From NCBI GenBank assembly GCA_026993355.1, contig JALWTX010000002.1:1-64000 (forward strand): a stretch of DNA of 64,000 nt, written 5' to 3'. Origin of the DNA: Flavobacteriales bacterium. GTDB taxonomy: Bacteria > Bacteroidota > Bacteroidia > Flavobacteriales > Flavobacteriaceae. Of the stretch, positions 34,368-41,358 are shown piece after piece (position 1 is the stretch's first letter; each line of letters starts with the position of its first letter). Below the pieces are notes generated by a model. It was not told where the DNA came from. It made no database searches and worked only from the letters and a program-made list of their open reading frames with translations. A program made the position numbers and the translations under genes.

Positions 34368-35270
34368 ATGAAAAAGAGGTTGGTTTTATTGTTAGTTTTA
34401 TCCATTGGACTTAGTTCTGCACAAAGTTTAAAAAAGCGACAAATTGAGGCAAAAAATTTTGTAAAAAATGTCCGTATCCGGGAAGTTTTAGACACAATGT
34501 TGTGGGCCAAAGAAGCAGCTATATTTAATAATACGGAAAAATTATTTAAACAAAATGGCTTAGATATTAAAAAAGATCACGATTATGATTTTTTTCAATC
34601 ACGTTTAATGCATCAATTTCTATTTTCAAAACGTGCCATTATTAAGCAAGTTGAATATCATTATAAACATATCCCTTATGAGCAAATAGTAGCTTATAAT
34701 AAGGCTATCAAAAAAGGTAAATTGCAACAAGTAATTCATGATTCCGGTTTGTATGAGATGCTTTTGCGTTTATTAGATGAGGAATTGTCACAGGTCAAGC
34801 AAAGGACCATTCCAAAGTACATTGAATTTTTAGTTAATAAGCATAAGCCTATTCCTTTAAAGATAACTTACAATGGTAATCAAACAAAAATTGAGCGTTT
34901 GCCATTAGATATTTTTGTCGTAACAAATAATGCCGATTATAAAAAGATTTCTATTTTAGATAAAAAGAAGGGGGTAATTTTAAAACCTGATGGCTATACT
35001 TATGATCAAATTCAAAAAATTGTTGTTGTTTATAAGGGGCAAACCTTTGACTTCAAGCCTGATAAGGCAGTAGATTTATACCCACATCAATTTAAAGAGG
35101 TGAACAGTATGATTTCTAAATACAGTTATAACCAAATACCTGTTTGGCAATTAGATATTTTGGAACATCATCATACCATTGGGATAAAATTGACCAATGT
35201 GGTTGAATCTAAAGTCGTTAAAAGCCGGACAGAAAAAAATGCCATAAAAAAAACAAGTACGATAGATTAA
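34368..35270 (+). CDS. Secreted hypothetical protein
   Basis: A 300-residue protein with an N-terminal signal peptide (about 1-18, SIGLSSAQ) and no further membrane segment. The first half is helical and charged (QIEAKNFVKNVRIREVLDTMLWAKEAAIFNN); the second half is more beta-like and ends LTNVVESKVVKSRTEKNAIKKTSTID. No known domain was recognised. It is convergent with the symporter gene, with a gap of 7 nt. Confidence 0.65.
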   Translation: MKKRLVLLLVLSIGLSSAQSLKKRQIEAKNFVKNVRIREVLDTMLWAKEAAIFNNTEKLFKQNGLDIKKDHDYDFFQSRLMHQFLFSKRAIIKQVEYHYKHIPYEQIVAYNKAIKKGKLQQVIHDSGLYEMLLRLLDEELSQVKQRTIPKYIEFLVNKHKPIPLKITYNGNQTKIERLPLDIFVVTNNADYKKISILDKKKGVILKPDGYTYDQIQKIVVVYKGQTFDFKPDKAVDLYPHQFKEVNSMISKYSYNQIPVWQLDILEHHHTIGIKLTNVVESKVVKSRTEKNAIKKTSTID

Positions 35271-35277
35271 GATCGAT

Positions 35278-37119
35278 TTATTCTGCTAATTTTTTCCAAC
35301 CTATTTTTTTCATGTTTCGGGTAATTAAAAAACCCGCAATTAAAGCCACAATAAAATATAAGATGGCTAATTGATAGTTTTTAAATATAAGCTTGCCAAT
35401 ACCAAACAAGGTAAAAATAACCATTAAACTTCCTAAAAACCAATTGGCAAACATCAATACAAAACCTTTATCTCCTTTTACATCTGGCAATTGTTGCGCT
35501 ATTGGTTTCCAGCCAATTCCGCCCGGATGCACTTTGGTATAAAAACTTTTAAGTTTATTATTAGAAGTCGGTTTTGTTTTGAAGGTTATCAATATCCACC
35601 AAAATGTTGACCAAGCCACTACGCTTAGTAAAATAATGGGATAATCGTCACTCAAGTTTAAGCCTAAACCAAATTTTTTACTAATTAAAAATGGCAATAA
35701 AACATAAGGTGCAAGCATAGCGGTAATTTCACTCCAAGCATTAATACGCCACCAAAACCATCTTAAAATCAGCACCAAACCAATACCGCCGCTCGCTACT
35801 AAAATAAATTGCCATGCGGCGCTAATTTGTGTGATCTGAGTGGTAATAATTAAAGCAATAAACATTAGAACAAAAGTGGTAATGCGTGATATTTTGACGT
35901 AATATTTTTCTGATGCGCCGGGTTTGACAAAGGGGCGGAATAAATCATTTACAATATAAGATGTCCCCCATACTGTTTGCGAAGCAATGGTAGACATGTA
36001 AGCCGCAAAAAATGCTGCCAGCATAAGCCCCAGCAAACCGCTGGGAAGTAAGTCGCGAATTAACATCACATATGTTGCCCCTTTGTCTTTGGCTTCCGGA
36101 TACATAATCAGGGCAACAATGGCCGCCAAAATCCATGGCCATGGACGAAGGGCATAATGTGCTATGTTAAACCATAAGGTGGCAAATAAAGAATGTTTTT
36201 CATTTTTTGCCGACATCATGCGCTGTGCAATATAACCGCCGCCACCCGGTTCGGCGCCCGGATACCAACTGGCCCACCACTGAACCCCCAAATAGGTAAA
36301 AAGAGCTGTTAAACTCAACTTTAACACGCCATGACCACTATCTGTTTGAATGGGCTGAACTGTTTCAGCACTATGCCGGATATTTGGCAAAAAATCAAAT
36401 AACCATTTTTGTTGACTTAAACTGCTTTTTAAGCCATCGATGCCGCCAACATGTTTGACTGCATAAATTGCCAGGGCGATGCTGCCGGTCATTGCCATGA
36501 CAAATTGAAAACTGTCAGTAATGGAAACCCCCATTAAACCAGACATGGAGGCATAAATTGCAACAAAAAACATCATTAAGCCGACATAAAAAAGATGAGC
36601 GGTGAAATGTATGCCTAATACATTAAATTCATGTATGCCGAAAATACTTAAATCAGGAAACATAACTTGTAATATCTTAACCATTGCCAAATTCACCCAC
36701 GCAATAACAATGGCATTCATTAAAATACCGATATAAACCGCGCGAAAACCCCGTAAAAATTTGGCTGGTTTTCCTTCATAACGAATATCAACAAATTCTG
36801 CATCGGTTAAAATATTGGCGCGTCGCCATAAACGGGCAAAAAAGAATACAGTTAAAATGCCGCCAAAAACCATATTCCACCATAACCAATTACCGGCTAT
36901 GCCATTTTTAGAAACCAATTCGGTAACAGCCAAAGGTGTATCGGCAGCAAAGGTTGTTGCTACCATGCTGGTGCCGGCAATCCACCAGGGCAAATTTCGT
37001 CCGCTTAGAAAAAAATTACTGGTATTTTTCCCGGCTTTTTTTGAGAAATAAAATGAAATAGCAAAACTTATAATGAAATAGGTAAGGATAATTATCCAAT
37101 CTAATGTAGAAACATGCAT
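35278..37119 (-). CDS. Sodium:solute symporter (SSS family)
   Basis: A 613-residue inner-membrane transporter with about 13-15 helices. The SSS fold is indicated by LDWIIILTYFIISFAISFYFSKKAGKNTSNFFLSGRNLPWWIAGTSMVATTFAADTP at the start, LMGVSITDSFQF, LLPSGLLGLMLAAFFAAYMSTIASQTVWGTSYIVNDLFRPF (Na-site region) and the late IAAWQF helix. The W-W-x-W-Y-P-G-A-E-P-G-G-G-G-Y-I-A-Q-R segment matches the sugar/inositol-type SSLT subgroup. The substrate cannot be assigned. It has its own exact -7 box. Confidence 0.9.
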   Translation of the reverse strand: MHVSTLDWIIILTYFIISFAISFYFSKKAGKNTSNFFLSGRNLPWWIAGTSMVATTFAADTPLAVTELVSKNGIAGNWLWWNMVFGGILTVFFFARLWRRANILTDAEFVDIRYEGKPAKFLRGFRAVYIGILMNAIVIAWVNLAMVKILQVMFPDLSIFGIHEFNVLGIHFTAHLFYVGLMMFFVAIYASMSGLMGVSITDSFQFVMAMTGSIALAIYAVKHVGGIDGLKSSLSQQKWLFDFLPNIRHSAETVQPIQTDSGHGVLKLSLTALFTYLGVQWWASWYPGAEPGGGGYIAQRMMSAKNEKHSLFATLWFNIAHYALRPWPWILAAIVALIMYPEAKDKGATYVMLIRDLLPSGLLGLMLAAFFAAYMSTIASQTVWGTSYIVNDLFRPFVKPGASEKYYVKISRITTFVLMFIALIITTQITQISAAWQFILVASGGIGLVLILRWFWWRINAWSEITAMLAPYVLLPFLISKKFGLGLNLSDDYPIILLSVVAWSTFWWILITFKTKPTSNNKLKSFYTKVHPGGIGWKPIAQQLPDVKGDKGFVLMFANWFLGSLMVIFTLFGIGKLIFKNYQLAILYFIVALIAGFLITRNMKKIGWKKLAE

Positions 37120-37145
37120 ATTTGAACTTTTAAAAAAATTAGATT

Positions 37146-37153
37146 CAAAAGTA
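37146..37153 (-). promoter_or_regulatory. -7 promoter box of the SSS symporter gene
   Basis: CAAAAGTA on the plus strand reads TACTTTTG on the minus strand, an exact TAnnTTTG match 27 nt upstream of the start. Confidence 0.45.
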
Positions 37154-37242
37154 CTAAATATGTTATAATGCTACAATTTTTTTTAATAGGTTATAGGATT
37201 AAAGTTGTTGAAATGTTAAAATAAATAAATAAAAAATTTTTC

Positions 37243-37274
37243 TTGACTTTAATAGTTTTTTTGTTGTATATTTG
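37243..37274 (+). promoter_or_regulatory. tRNA-fMet promoter
   Basis: TTGAC at 37243-37247 and TATATTTG at 37267-37274 match the Bacteroidota -33/-7 elements and lie 11 nt before the mature tRNA 5' end. Confidence 0.6.
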
Positions 37275-37285
37275 CACCACAATAT

Positions 37286-37358
<73 letters not shown>

Positions 37359-37364
37359 CTTTTC

Positions 37365-37402
37365 AAGGCTAAAATGCTGATTGTCAGCATTTTAGCCTTT
37401 TT
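37365..37402 (+). terminator. Terminator of the tRNA-fMet transcript
   Basis: A 16-bp perfect stem with left arm AAGGCTAAAATGCTGA, a 3-nt loop and a run of T, right after the tRNA. Confidence 0.92.
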
Positions 37403-37527
37403 GGTTTTAAAATTGAGTCAATCTGGCGCCAAATTTTGTTCCTTTTATTGTCCAATAAGGAATAAAAAAAATGCCTAATTCTAAAAATTTATTAGAGTTT
37501 AAGCCGGTATTTTTTTATTAAAATTTT

Positions 37528-37535
37528 TATCTTTG
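37528..37535 (+). promoter_or_regulatory. -7 promoter box of the twin structured RNA element
   Basis: TATCTTTG is an exact TAnnTTTG match ending 6 nt before the first element, so transcription would start at the element's 5' edge. No clear -33 TTG was found. Confidence 0.45.
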
Positions 37536-37541
37536 CAACTG

Positions 37542-37618
37542 AATGTCAGTTGTATGGAGCATGGTTTCATACGTAAAACATACAACGAATGCACTTCTGT
37601 ATGTTTCTGACTTTTTTT
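37542..37618 (+). ncRNA. Structured RNA element, copy 1, with terminal T run
   Basis: Predicted three-way junction. The outer stem is GTCAG (37545-37549)/CTGAC (37607-37611). Hairpin A is GTATGGA/TTCATAC with a 7-nt loop. Hairpin B is AAACATACA/TGTATGTTT with an inner GA/TC pair. A run of seven T follows the outer stem, as in an intrinsic terminator. The same fold is repeated in copy 2 with compensatory changes (see there). No protein is encoded. It may be a small RNA gene with its own promoter. The family is not recognised. Confidence 0.6.
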
Positions 37619-37627
37619 AAATTAATA

Positions 37628-37699
37628 AATCCGGTTGTATAGAGTAGGCGTTCTATATGTAAAACATACAACGGCAGCAGTCCTGTATGTTTCCGGTTT
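37628..37699 (+). ncRNA. Structured RNA element, copy 2
   Basis: The same architecture as copy 1: outer stem CCGG (37631-37634)/CCGG (37693-37696), hairpin A GTATAGA/TCTATAT with an 8-nt loop, hairpin B AAACATACA/TGTATGTTT with inner GG/CC. Relative to copy 1, pairs change together in the outer stem (GTCAG/CTGAC to CCGG/CCGG), in hairpin A (G:C to A:T and G:T to G:C) and in hairpin B (A:T to G:C). Junction GTAAAACATACAAC is identical in both copies. No separate -7 box precedes it. It ends 5 nt before the stop of the minus-strand DUF2442 gene. Confidence 0.6.
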
Positions 37700-37704
37700 A
37701 TTAT

Positions 37705-38046
37705 TCAGCTATTTTGAAGCAAATTCATTGTATAAATACTTTCTGCCGGAATATCCATTTGACCATCTTCCCAAGTCAAATGTCCAAATGCTATTGAAAC
37801 GTTTTTGAAACGTTTTTTATCTCTGAATTGCGTTGTCATCGGATTGTGAGATTTAAAAAGAAAATCTTTAAAATCAGCAATTCTTTTTTCTCCGTTGTCA
37901 AAAACAACTTTCAGTTTATAATCTGATAAATATTTTACTTTTGTTATTTTCTTAAAACTTATTTTTTCCTTTAATATAAAAAATTTTATCCAAGCATCAA
38001 TAATATTCTTCTTTTCTTGATTTATCAAAGCTTTTAAATTTTTCAT
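37705..38046 (-). CDS. DUF2442 domain protein
   Basis: A 113-residue protein from the ATG at 38046. The second half is DUF2442: ITKVKYLSDYKLKVVFDNGEKRIADFKDFLF, then FRDKKRFKNVSIAFGHLTWEDGQMDIPAESIY. The first 38 residues (MKNLKALINQEKKNIIDAWIKFFILKEKISFKK) look like the C-terminal part of DUF4160, a family whose gene usually lies immediately before DUF2442 in putative toxin-antitoxin-like pairs. The same frame stays open upstream of the ATG to 38175. So the gene is either a DUF4160-DUF2442 fusion that has lost its N-terminus, or a DUF2442 gene using an internal start. Confidence 0.6.
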   Translation of the reverse strand: MKNLKALINQEKKNIIDAWIKFFILKEKISFKKITKVKYLSDYKLKVVFDNGEKRIADFKDFLFKSHNPMTTQFRDKKRFKNVSIAFGHLTWEDGQMDIPAESIYTMNLLQNS

Positions 38047-38175
38047 TTGAGGTTTTGTTAATGGCTTTTTGCCGGCAACTACTTTATAAGCAATTCTAGC
38101 AATCTTTGAGTTTTTTATACAGGTTGAGATCCTATTTATTATGTGCTTGATTTTCAGGAGGAATAAAATATGAAT
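38047..38175 (-). pseudogene. Open-frame remnant upstream of DUF2442 (probable truncated DUF4160)
   Basis: Forty-three codons without a stop run in frame into the DUF2442 gene. The part nearest the ATG reads K-I-A-R-I-A-Y-K-V-V-A-G-K-K-P-L-T-K-P-Q, which continues the DUF4160-like C-terminal pattern (a G-x-x-P-x-x-Q segment before the L.A.I...DAW helix). There is no ATG, GTG or TTG in it, and TAA at 38176-38178 closes it. The characteristic HFH part of DUF4160 is missing, and the rpsA promoter lies just beyond. I infer a truncated gene; the family match is from pattern memory. Confidence 0.4.
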
Positions 38176-38225
38176 TTAATACAGAAAATAGTTTAATTAT
38201 ATATCTTTTGTAAAAAGAAATTTAT

Positions 38226-38233
38226 TAATTTTG
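38226..38233 (+). promoter_or_regulatory. rpsA -7 promoter box
   Basis: TAATTTTG is an exact TAnnTTTG match, with a TTTTG 15 nt upstream. Transcription would start at about 38238-38240, exactly at the first leader hairpin. Confidence 0.55.
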
Positions 38234-38237
38234 CAAA

Positions 38238-38358
38238 CGCTATCTGCAGGACGGAAAAGGATAGCGAATAGATTGATTTTCAAAGTTTAACAACTTTCAT
38301 TTTAATATGCCTGACTTTTCCGGTTAAAATGAAATACAAATATTAAAAAAATCAGCAT
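38238..38358 (+). promoter_or_regulatory. rpsA 5' leader with two hairpins and complementary loops
   Basis: Hairpin 1 has the 7-bp stem CGCTATC (38238-38244)/GATAGCG (38260-38266). Hairpin 2 has the 11-bp stem TTTCATTTTAA (38295-38305)/TTAAAATGAAA (38324-38334), 24 nt before the start codon. The loop of hairpin 1 contains CGGAAAAG (38252-38259) and the loop of hairpin 2 contains its exact complement CTTTTCCG (38315-38322), allowing an 8-bp kissing interaction. A small competing stem AAAGTT/AACTTT (38282-38297) overlaps the base of hairpin 2. Autoregulation by S1 would be a natural role, since S1 genes are leader-regulated in other bacteria; this is inferred. Confidence 0.55.
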
Positions 38359-40182
38359 ATGTCTGAAGAACAAAAAAAACAAGAAGCCGCAGCGCAAGAG
38401 AAAGCGACTGAGGTGCAAGCACAAGCGGAAGAAGTAAAAGAAAAAGATCCGCAACAATTTTTAGAAGACTTTAATTGGGAAGCCTATGAAGAAGGAATTG
38501 AACCCATTAAAGATGACAAACTCGTAGAGTTTGAAAAATTGGTTGAAGAAAAAATTAAAGTGCTTGACGAAAATGAAGTAATTGAAGGCACGGTGACCGC
38601 AATTACTGACCGCGATGTTATCGTTGATATCAATTCAAAATCTGAAGGTGTTTTACCGCGTAACGAGTTTCGTTACAATCCGGATTTGAAAGTTGGTGAC
38701 AAGGTTGAGGTAATGGTGGTGCGTAAAGAAGATAAAAACGGCCAATTGGTTTTATCTCATAAGCGCGCACGCCAATTAAAAGCTTGGGAACGTGTAAACG
38801 AAGCCCTTGAAAAAGATGAAATTGTAAAAGGTTATGTCAAAGCTCGTACCAAAGGCGGTATGATTGTCGATGTATTTGGTATTGAAGCTTTCTTACCCGG
38901 TTCACAAATTGATGTTAAACCTATCAGAGATTATGATCAATATGTGGGAAAAACCATGGAATTCAAAATTGTTAAAATTAATCCTGAATTTAAAAACGTG
39001 GTTGTTTCACACAAAGCACTTATTGAAGCTGACTTAGAAGAACAAAAACGCGAAATCATTTCGCAACTTGAAAAAGGTCAAGTGATTGAAGGCGTGGTGA
39101 AAAATATCACTTCTTATGGCGTATTTGTTGACTTAGGTGGTATTGATGGATTAATCCACATTACAGATTTAGCATGGAAACGCATTAATCACCCCAGTGA
39201 AGTGGTTAATTTAGATGACACTTTAAAAGTGGTTATCCTTGACTTTGATGAGAAAAAATCAAGAATTCAACTTGGTTTGAAACAATTAGAGCCGCATCCT
39301 TGGGATAATTTAGACGAAAATCTTAAAGTAGGCGATAAAGTTAAAGGTAAAGTTTCTGTAATTGCTGACTATGGTGCTTTTGTTGAGGTAGAACCGGGCG
39401 TTGAAGGTTTGATTCACGTTTCCGAAATGTCTTGGAGTACACATTTACGTTCTGCTCAAGATTTTGTAAAAGAAGGTGAAGAAGTAGAGGCTGTTGTCTT
39501 ATCTTTGGACCGCGACGAACGTAAAATGTCACTGGGAATGAAGCAGTTAACACCTGATCCTTGGGCTGATATCGAGAAAAAATATCCTGTAGGATCTAAA
39601 CACAAAGGAGTGGTGCGTAACTTTACCAACTTTGGGGCTTTTGTCGAGTTAGAAGAAGGCGTTGACGGTTTGATTTATATCTCTGATTTAACTTGGAACA
39701 AACGGGTTAAACATCCGTCAGATGTTTTAAATATTGGAGACGAAGTAGAAGTCATCGTTTTAGATGTTGACAAAGAAGGGCGTAAATTAAGTTTAGGTCT
39801 TAAACAATTACAAGAAAATGTTTGGGATACTTATGCCGATAAATATGGTGTTGGTACCGAACATGAAGGCGAAGTAAAAGAAGCTGCCGGTAAAGGTGCT
39901 ACTATTTTGTTGGATGGTGAAGTAGAAGCGTTTGCACCGGGCCGTTTAATGATGAAAGAAGATGGCACGAAACTTAAAAAAGGGGAAAAAGCCAAATTTA
40001 AAGTGATTGAATTTGACAAGGACGCCCAAAAAATAGTGGTTTCCCACACCGCTACTTATAAAGAAGAAGAAGCCAGAAATGTGCGCGAAAACAAAGCCAA
40101 AATGGAGAGTGAACAAAAAGCAACTTTAGGTGATTTGGATGCTTTGGCACAATTGAAAAAAGATATGGAAAAAGGTAAATAA
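38359..40182 (+). CDS. rpsA: 30S ribosomal protein S1
   Basis: A 607-residue protein with six S1-type OB-fold repeats after an acidic, lysine/glutamate-rich N-terminus. Clear repeats include EGTVTAITDRDVIVDINSKSEGVLPRNEF, GVVKNITSYGVFVDLGGIDGLIHITDLAW, GKVSVIADYGAFVEVEPGVEGLIHVSEMSW and GVVRNFTNFGAFVELEEGVDGLIYISDLTW. It delivers mRNA to the ribosome, which matters in a lineage that hardly uses Shine-Dalgarno pairing. Flanked by a structured leader and a strong terminator. Confidence 0.97.
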   Translation: MSEEQKKQEAAAQEKATEVQAQAEEVKEKDPQQFLEDFNWEAYEEGIEPIKDDKLVEFEKLVEEKIKVLDENEVIEGTVTAITDRDVIVDINSKSEGVLPRNEFRYNPDLKVGDKVEVMVVRKEDKNGQLVLSHKRARQLKAWERVNEALEKDEIVKGYVKARTKGGMIVDVFGIEAFLPGSQIDVKPIRDYDQYVGKTMEFKIVKINPEFKNVVVSHKALIEADLEEQKREIISQLEKGQVIEGVVKNITSYGVFVDLGGIDGLIHITDLAWKRINHPSEVVNLDDTLKVVILDFDEKKSRIQLGLKQLEPHPWDNLDENLKVGDKVKGKVSVIADYGAFVEVEPGVEGLIHVSEMSWSTHLRSAQDFVKEGEEVEAVVLSLDRDERKMSLGMKQLTPDPWADIEKKYPVGSKHKGVVRNFTNFGAFVELEEGVDGLIYISDLTWNKRVKHPSDVLNIGDEVEVIVLDVDKEGRKLSLGLKQLQENVWDTYADKYGVGTEHEGEVKEAAGKGATILLDGEVEAFAPGRLMMKEDGTKLKKGEKAKFKVIEFDKDAQKIVVSHTATYKEEEARNVRENKAKMESEQKATLGDLDALAQLKKDMEKGK

Positions 40183-40208
40183 CCTTTATCTATAATTATA
40201 AAATATAA

Positions 40209-40237
40209 GCCGGTTGATTTTGTCAACCGGTTTTTTT
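40209..40237 (+). terminator. rpsA terminator
   Basis: CCGGTTGA/TCAACCGG stem with a 5-nt loop and seven T. Confidence 0.9.
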
Positions 40238-40251
40238 ATTATTTGTATGAC

Positions 40252-40287
40252 AAAAAAATAAGTAGCCTTTGAATAGGCCACTTATTT
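40252..40287 (-). terminator. ndk terminator
   Basis: On the minus strand, AAATAAGTGGCC/GGCTACTTATTT forms a 12-bp stem with one mismatch, an 8-nt loop and a following T run. It lies 21 nt past the ndk stop. Confidence 0.75.
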
Positions 40288-40308
40288 AAATAATATGAGA
40301 TGATTATT

Positions 40309-40731
40309 TTATTCAAAAATTTCACGACCGGCAAAATGAAAGGATGCTTCAATAATAGCATTTTCATCGCTGTCAGAACCGTGTATGGCATTTTCACCAA
40401 TAGATGTTGCATATAAGTTTCTGATGGTGCCGGGAGCAGCTTCGGCCGGATTAGTGGCGCCAATAAATGAACGGAAATCTTCAACAGCATTTTCTTTTTG
40501 TAAAACTGCAGCCACAATAGGTCCTCGGGTCATAAAGGCAACTAATTCACCAAAAAAAGGACGGTCTTTATGAATAGCATAAAATTTTTCGGCATCACGC
40601 TTAGACAATTGAGTCATTTTCATTGCAATAATTTTAAAACCGGCTTGGTTAATTTTATCTAAAATGGCACCAATATGACCATTTTCAACCGCATCGGGTT
40701 TAATCATTGTAAAAGTAATATTTCCTGACAT
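40309..40731 (-). CDS. ndk: Nucleoside-diphosphate kinase
   Basis: A 140-residue enzyme that balances nucleoside triphosphates using ATP through a phospho-histidine. H117 is in the signature N-A-I-H-G-S-D-S. Other family parts are [60 protein letters not shown] and GTIRNLYA. Complete and normal in length. An exact -7 box lies upstream on its strand. Confidence 0.97.
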   Translation of the reverse strand: MSGNITFTMIKPDAVENGHIGAILDKINQAGFKIIAMKMTQLSKRDAEKFYAIHKDRPFFGELVAFMTRGPIVAAVLQKENAVEDFRSFIGATNPAEAAPGTIRNLYATSIGENAIHGSDSDENAIIEASFHFAGREIFE

Positions 40732-40755
40732 ATTTTATTGTATTTTAAATTTTTG

Positions 40756-40763
40756 CAAATATA
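40756..40763 (-). promoter_or_regulatory. ndk -7 promoter box
   Basis: CAAATATA on the plus strand reads TATATTTG on the minus strand, an exact TAnnTTTG match. Confidence 0.45.
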
Positions 40764-40806
40764 CTAAATTATTCATAAGCCTTGTGGAATGCTGAAAACT
40801 TATGCT

Positions 40807-40814
40807 TATTTTTG
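40807..40814 (+). promoter_or_regulatory. -7 promoter box of the GAF gene
   Basis: TATTTTTG, an exact TAnnTTTG match, 22 nt before the ATG. Confidence 0.45.
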
Positions 40815-40836
40815 AGCATTCAATAATTATTTATCT

Positions 40837-41316
40837 ATGTTCAATCACAAACAAAATCTTTTAAACCGGCTAAAACCGCAGATCCAACAAATCTTAGATT
40901 CAGAAAATCCAAAATCTATTAAATTACAAAATATATGCGAGTTGTTGCACCAGCAAATTCCTTATTACAATTGGGTAGGTTTTTATTTTGCGCAACCCGG
41001 TGAAAAAAAATTATACTTGCAGCAATATGCCGGAAAGCCAACTGAACATACCGTTATCCCTTTTGGAAAAGGCATATGTGGACAAGTAGCCGTAACGAAT
41101 CAAAATTTTGTCGTGCCCGATGTGCAAGCACAAGACAATTATATTGCTTGTAGCATGGAAGTAAAATCAGAAATAGTGATTCCTTTGTTTTTTAAGGGTG
41201 ATAATATTGGCCAAATAGACATTGATTCGCATTCTCCCAATGCTTTTTCCGAGGAAGACGAAGCCTTTTTAACTTGGTTAAATCAACAAATCTCACAAAA
41301 AGTTTTTTCTAAATAA
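40837..41316 (+). CDS. GAF domain protein, free-methionine-(R)-sulfoxide reductase-like
   Basis: A 159-residue single GAF domain. The segment Y-N-W-V-G-F-Y-F, then IPFGKGICGQVAVTNQNFVVPDVQAQDNYIACSMEVKSEIVIPLF, matches the fRMsr subgroup, which reduces free methionine sulfoxide. Two of the three redox cysteines are present (C81 in GICG and C105 in IACS), but the third, in the GKPAC position, is replaced (GKPTEHT). Activity may be reduced, or the protein may be a sensor. It is followed by nrnA with its own promoter. Confidence 0.82.
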   Translation: MFNHKQNLLNRLKPQIQQILDSENPKSIKLQNICELLHQQIPYYNWVGFYFAQPGEKKLYLQQYAGKPTEHTVIPFGKGICGQVAVTNQNFVVPDVQAQDNYIACSMEVKSEIVIPLFFKGDNIGQIDIDSHSPNAFSEEDEAFLTWLNQQISQKVFSK

Positions 41317-41335
41317 TATAGCCGGACTTTTTTCT

Positions 41336-41343
41336 TATTTTTG
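41336..41343 (+). promoter_or_regulatory. nrnA -7 promoter box
   Basis: TATTTTTG, an exact TAnnTTTG match, 15 nt before the ATG at 41359. It covers the TTG at 41341, which rules that codon out as the usual start. Confidence 0.5.
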
Positions 41344-41358
41344 TTTAAATTATTTTAT

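Noticed and set aside
37542-37699. Type III toxin-antitoxin RNA repeat or integron attC sites
   Set aside because: A type III antitoxin repeat lies upstream of its toxin on the same strand, but here the nearest gene is on the other strand. The elements lack the attC core arrangement and no integrase is present.
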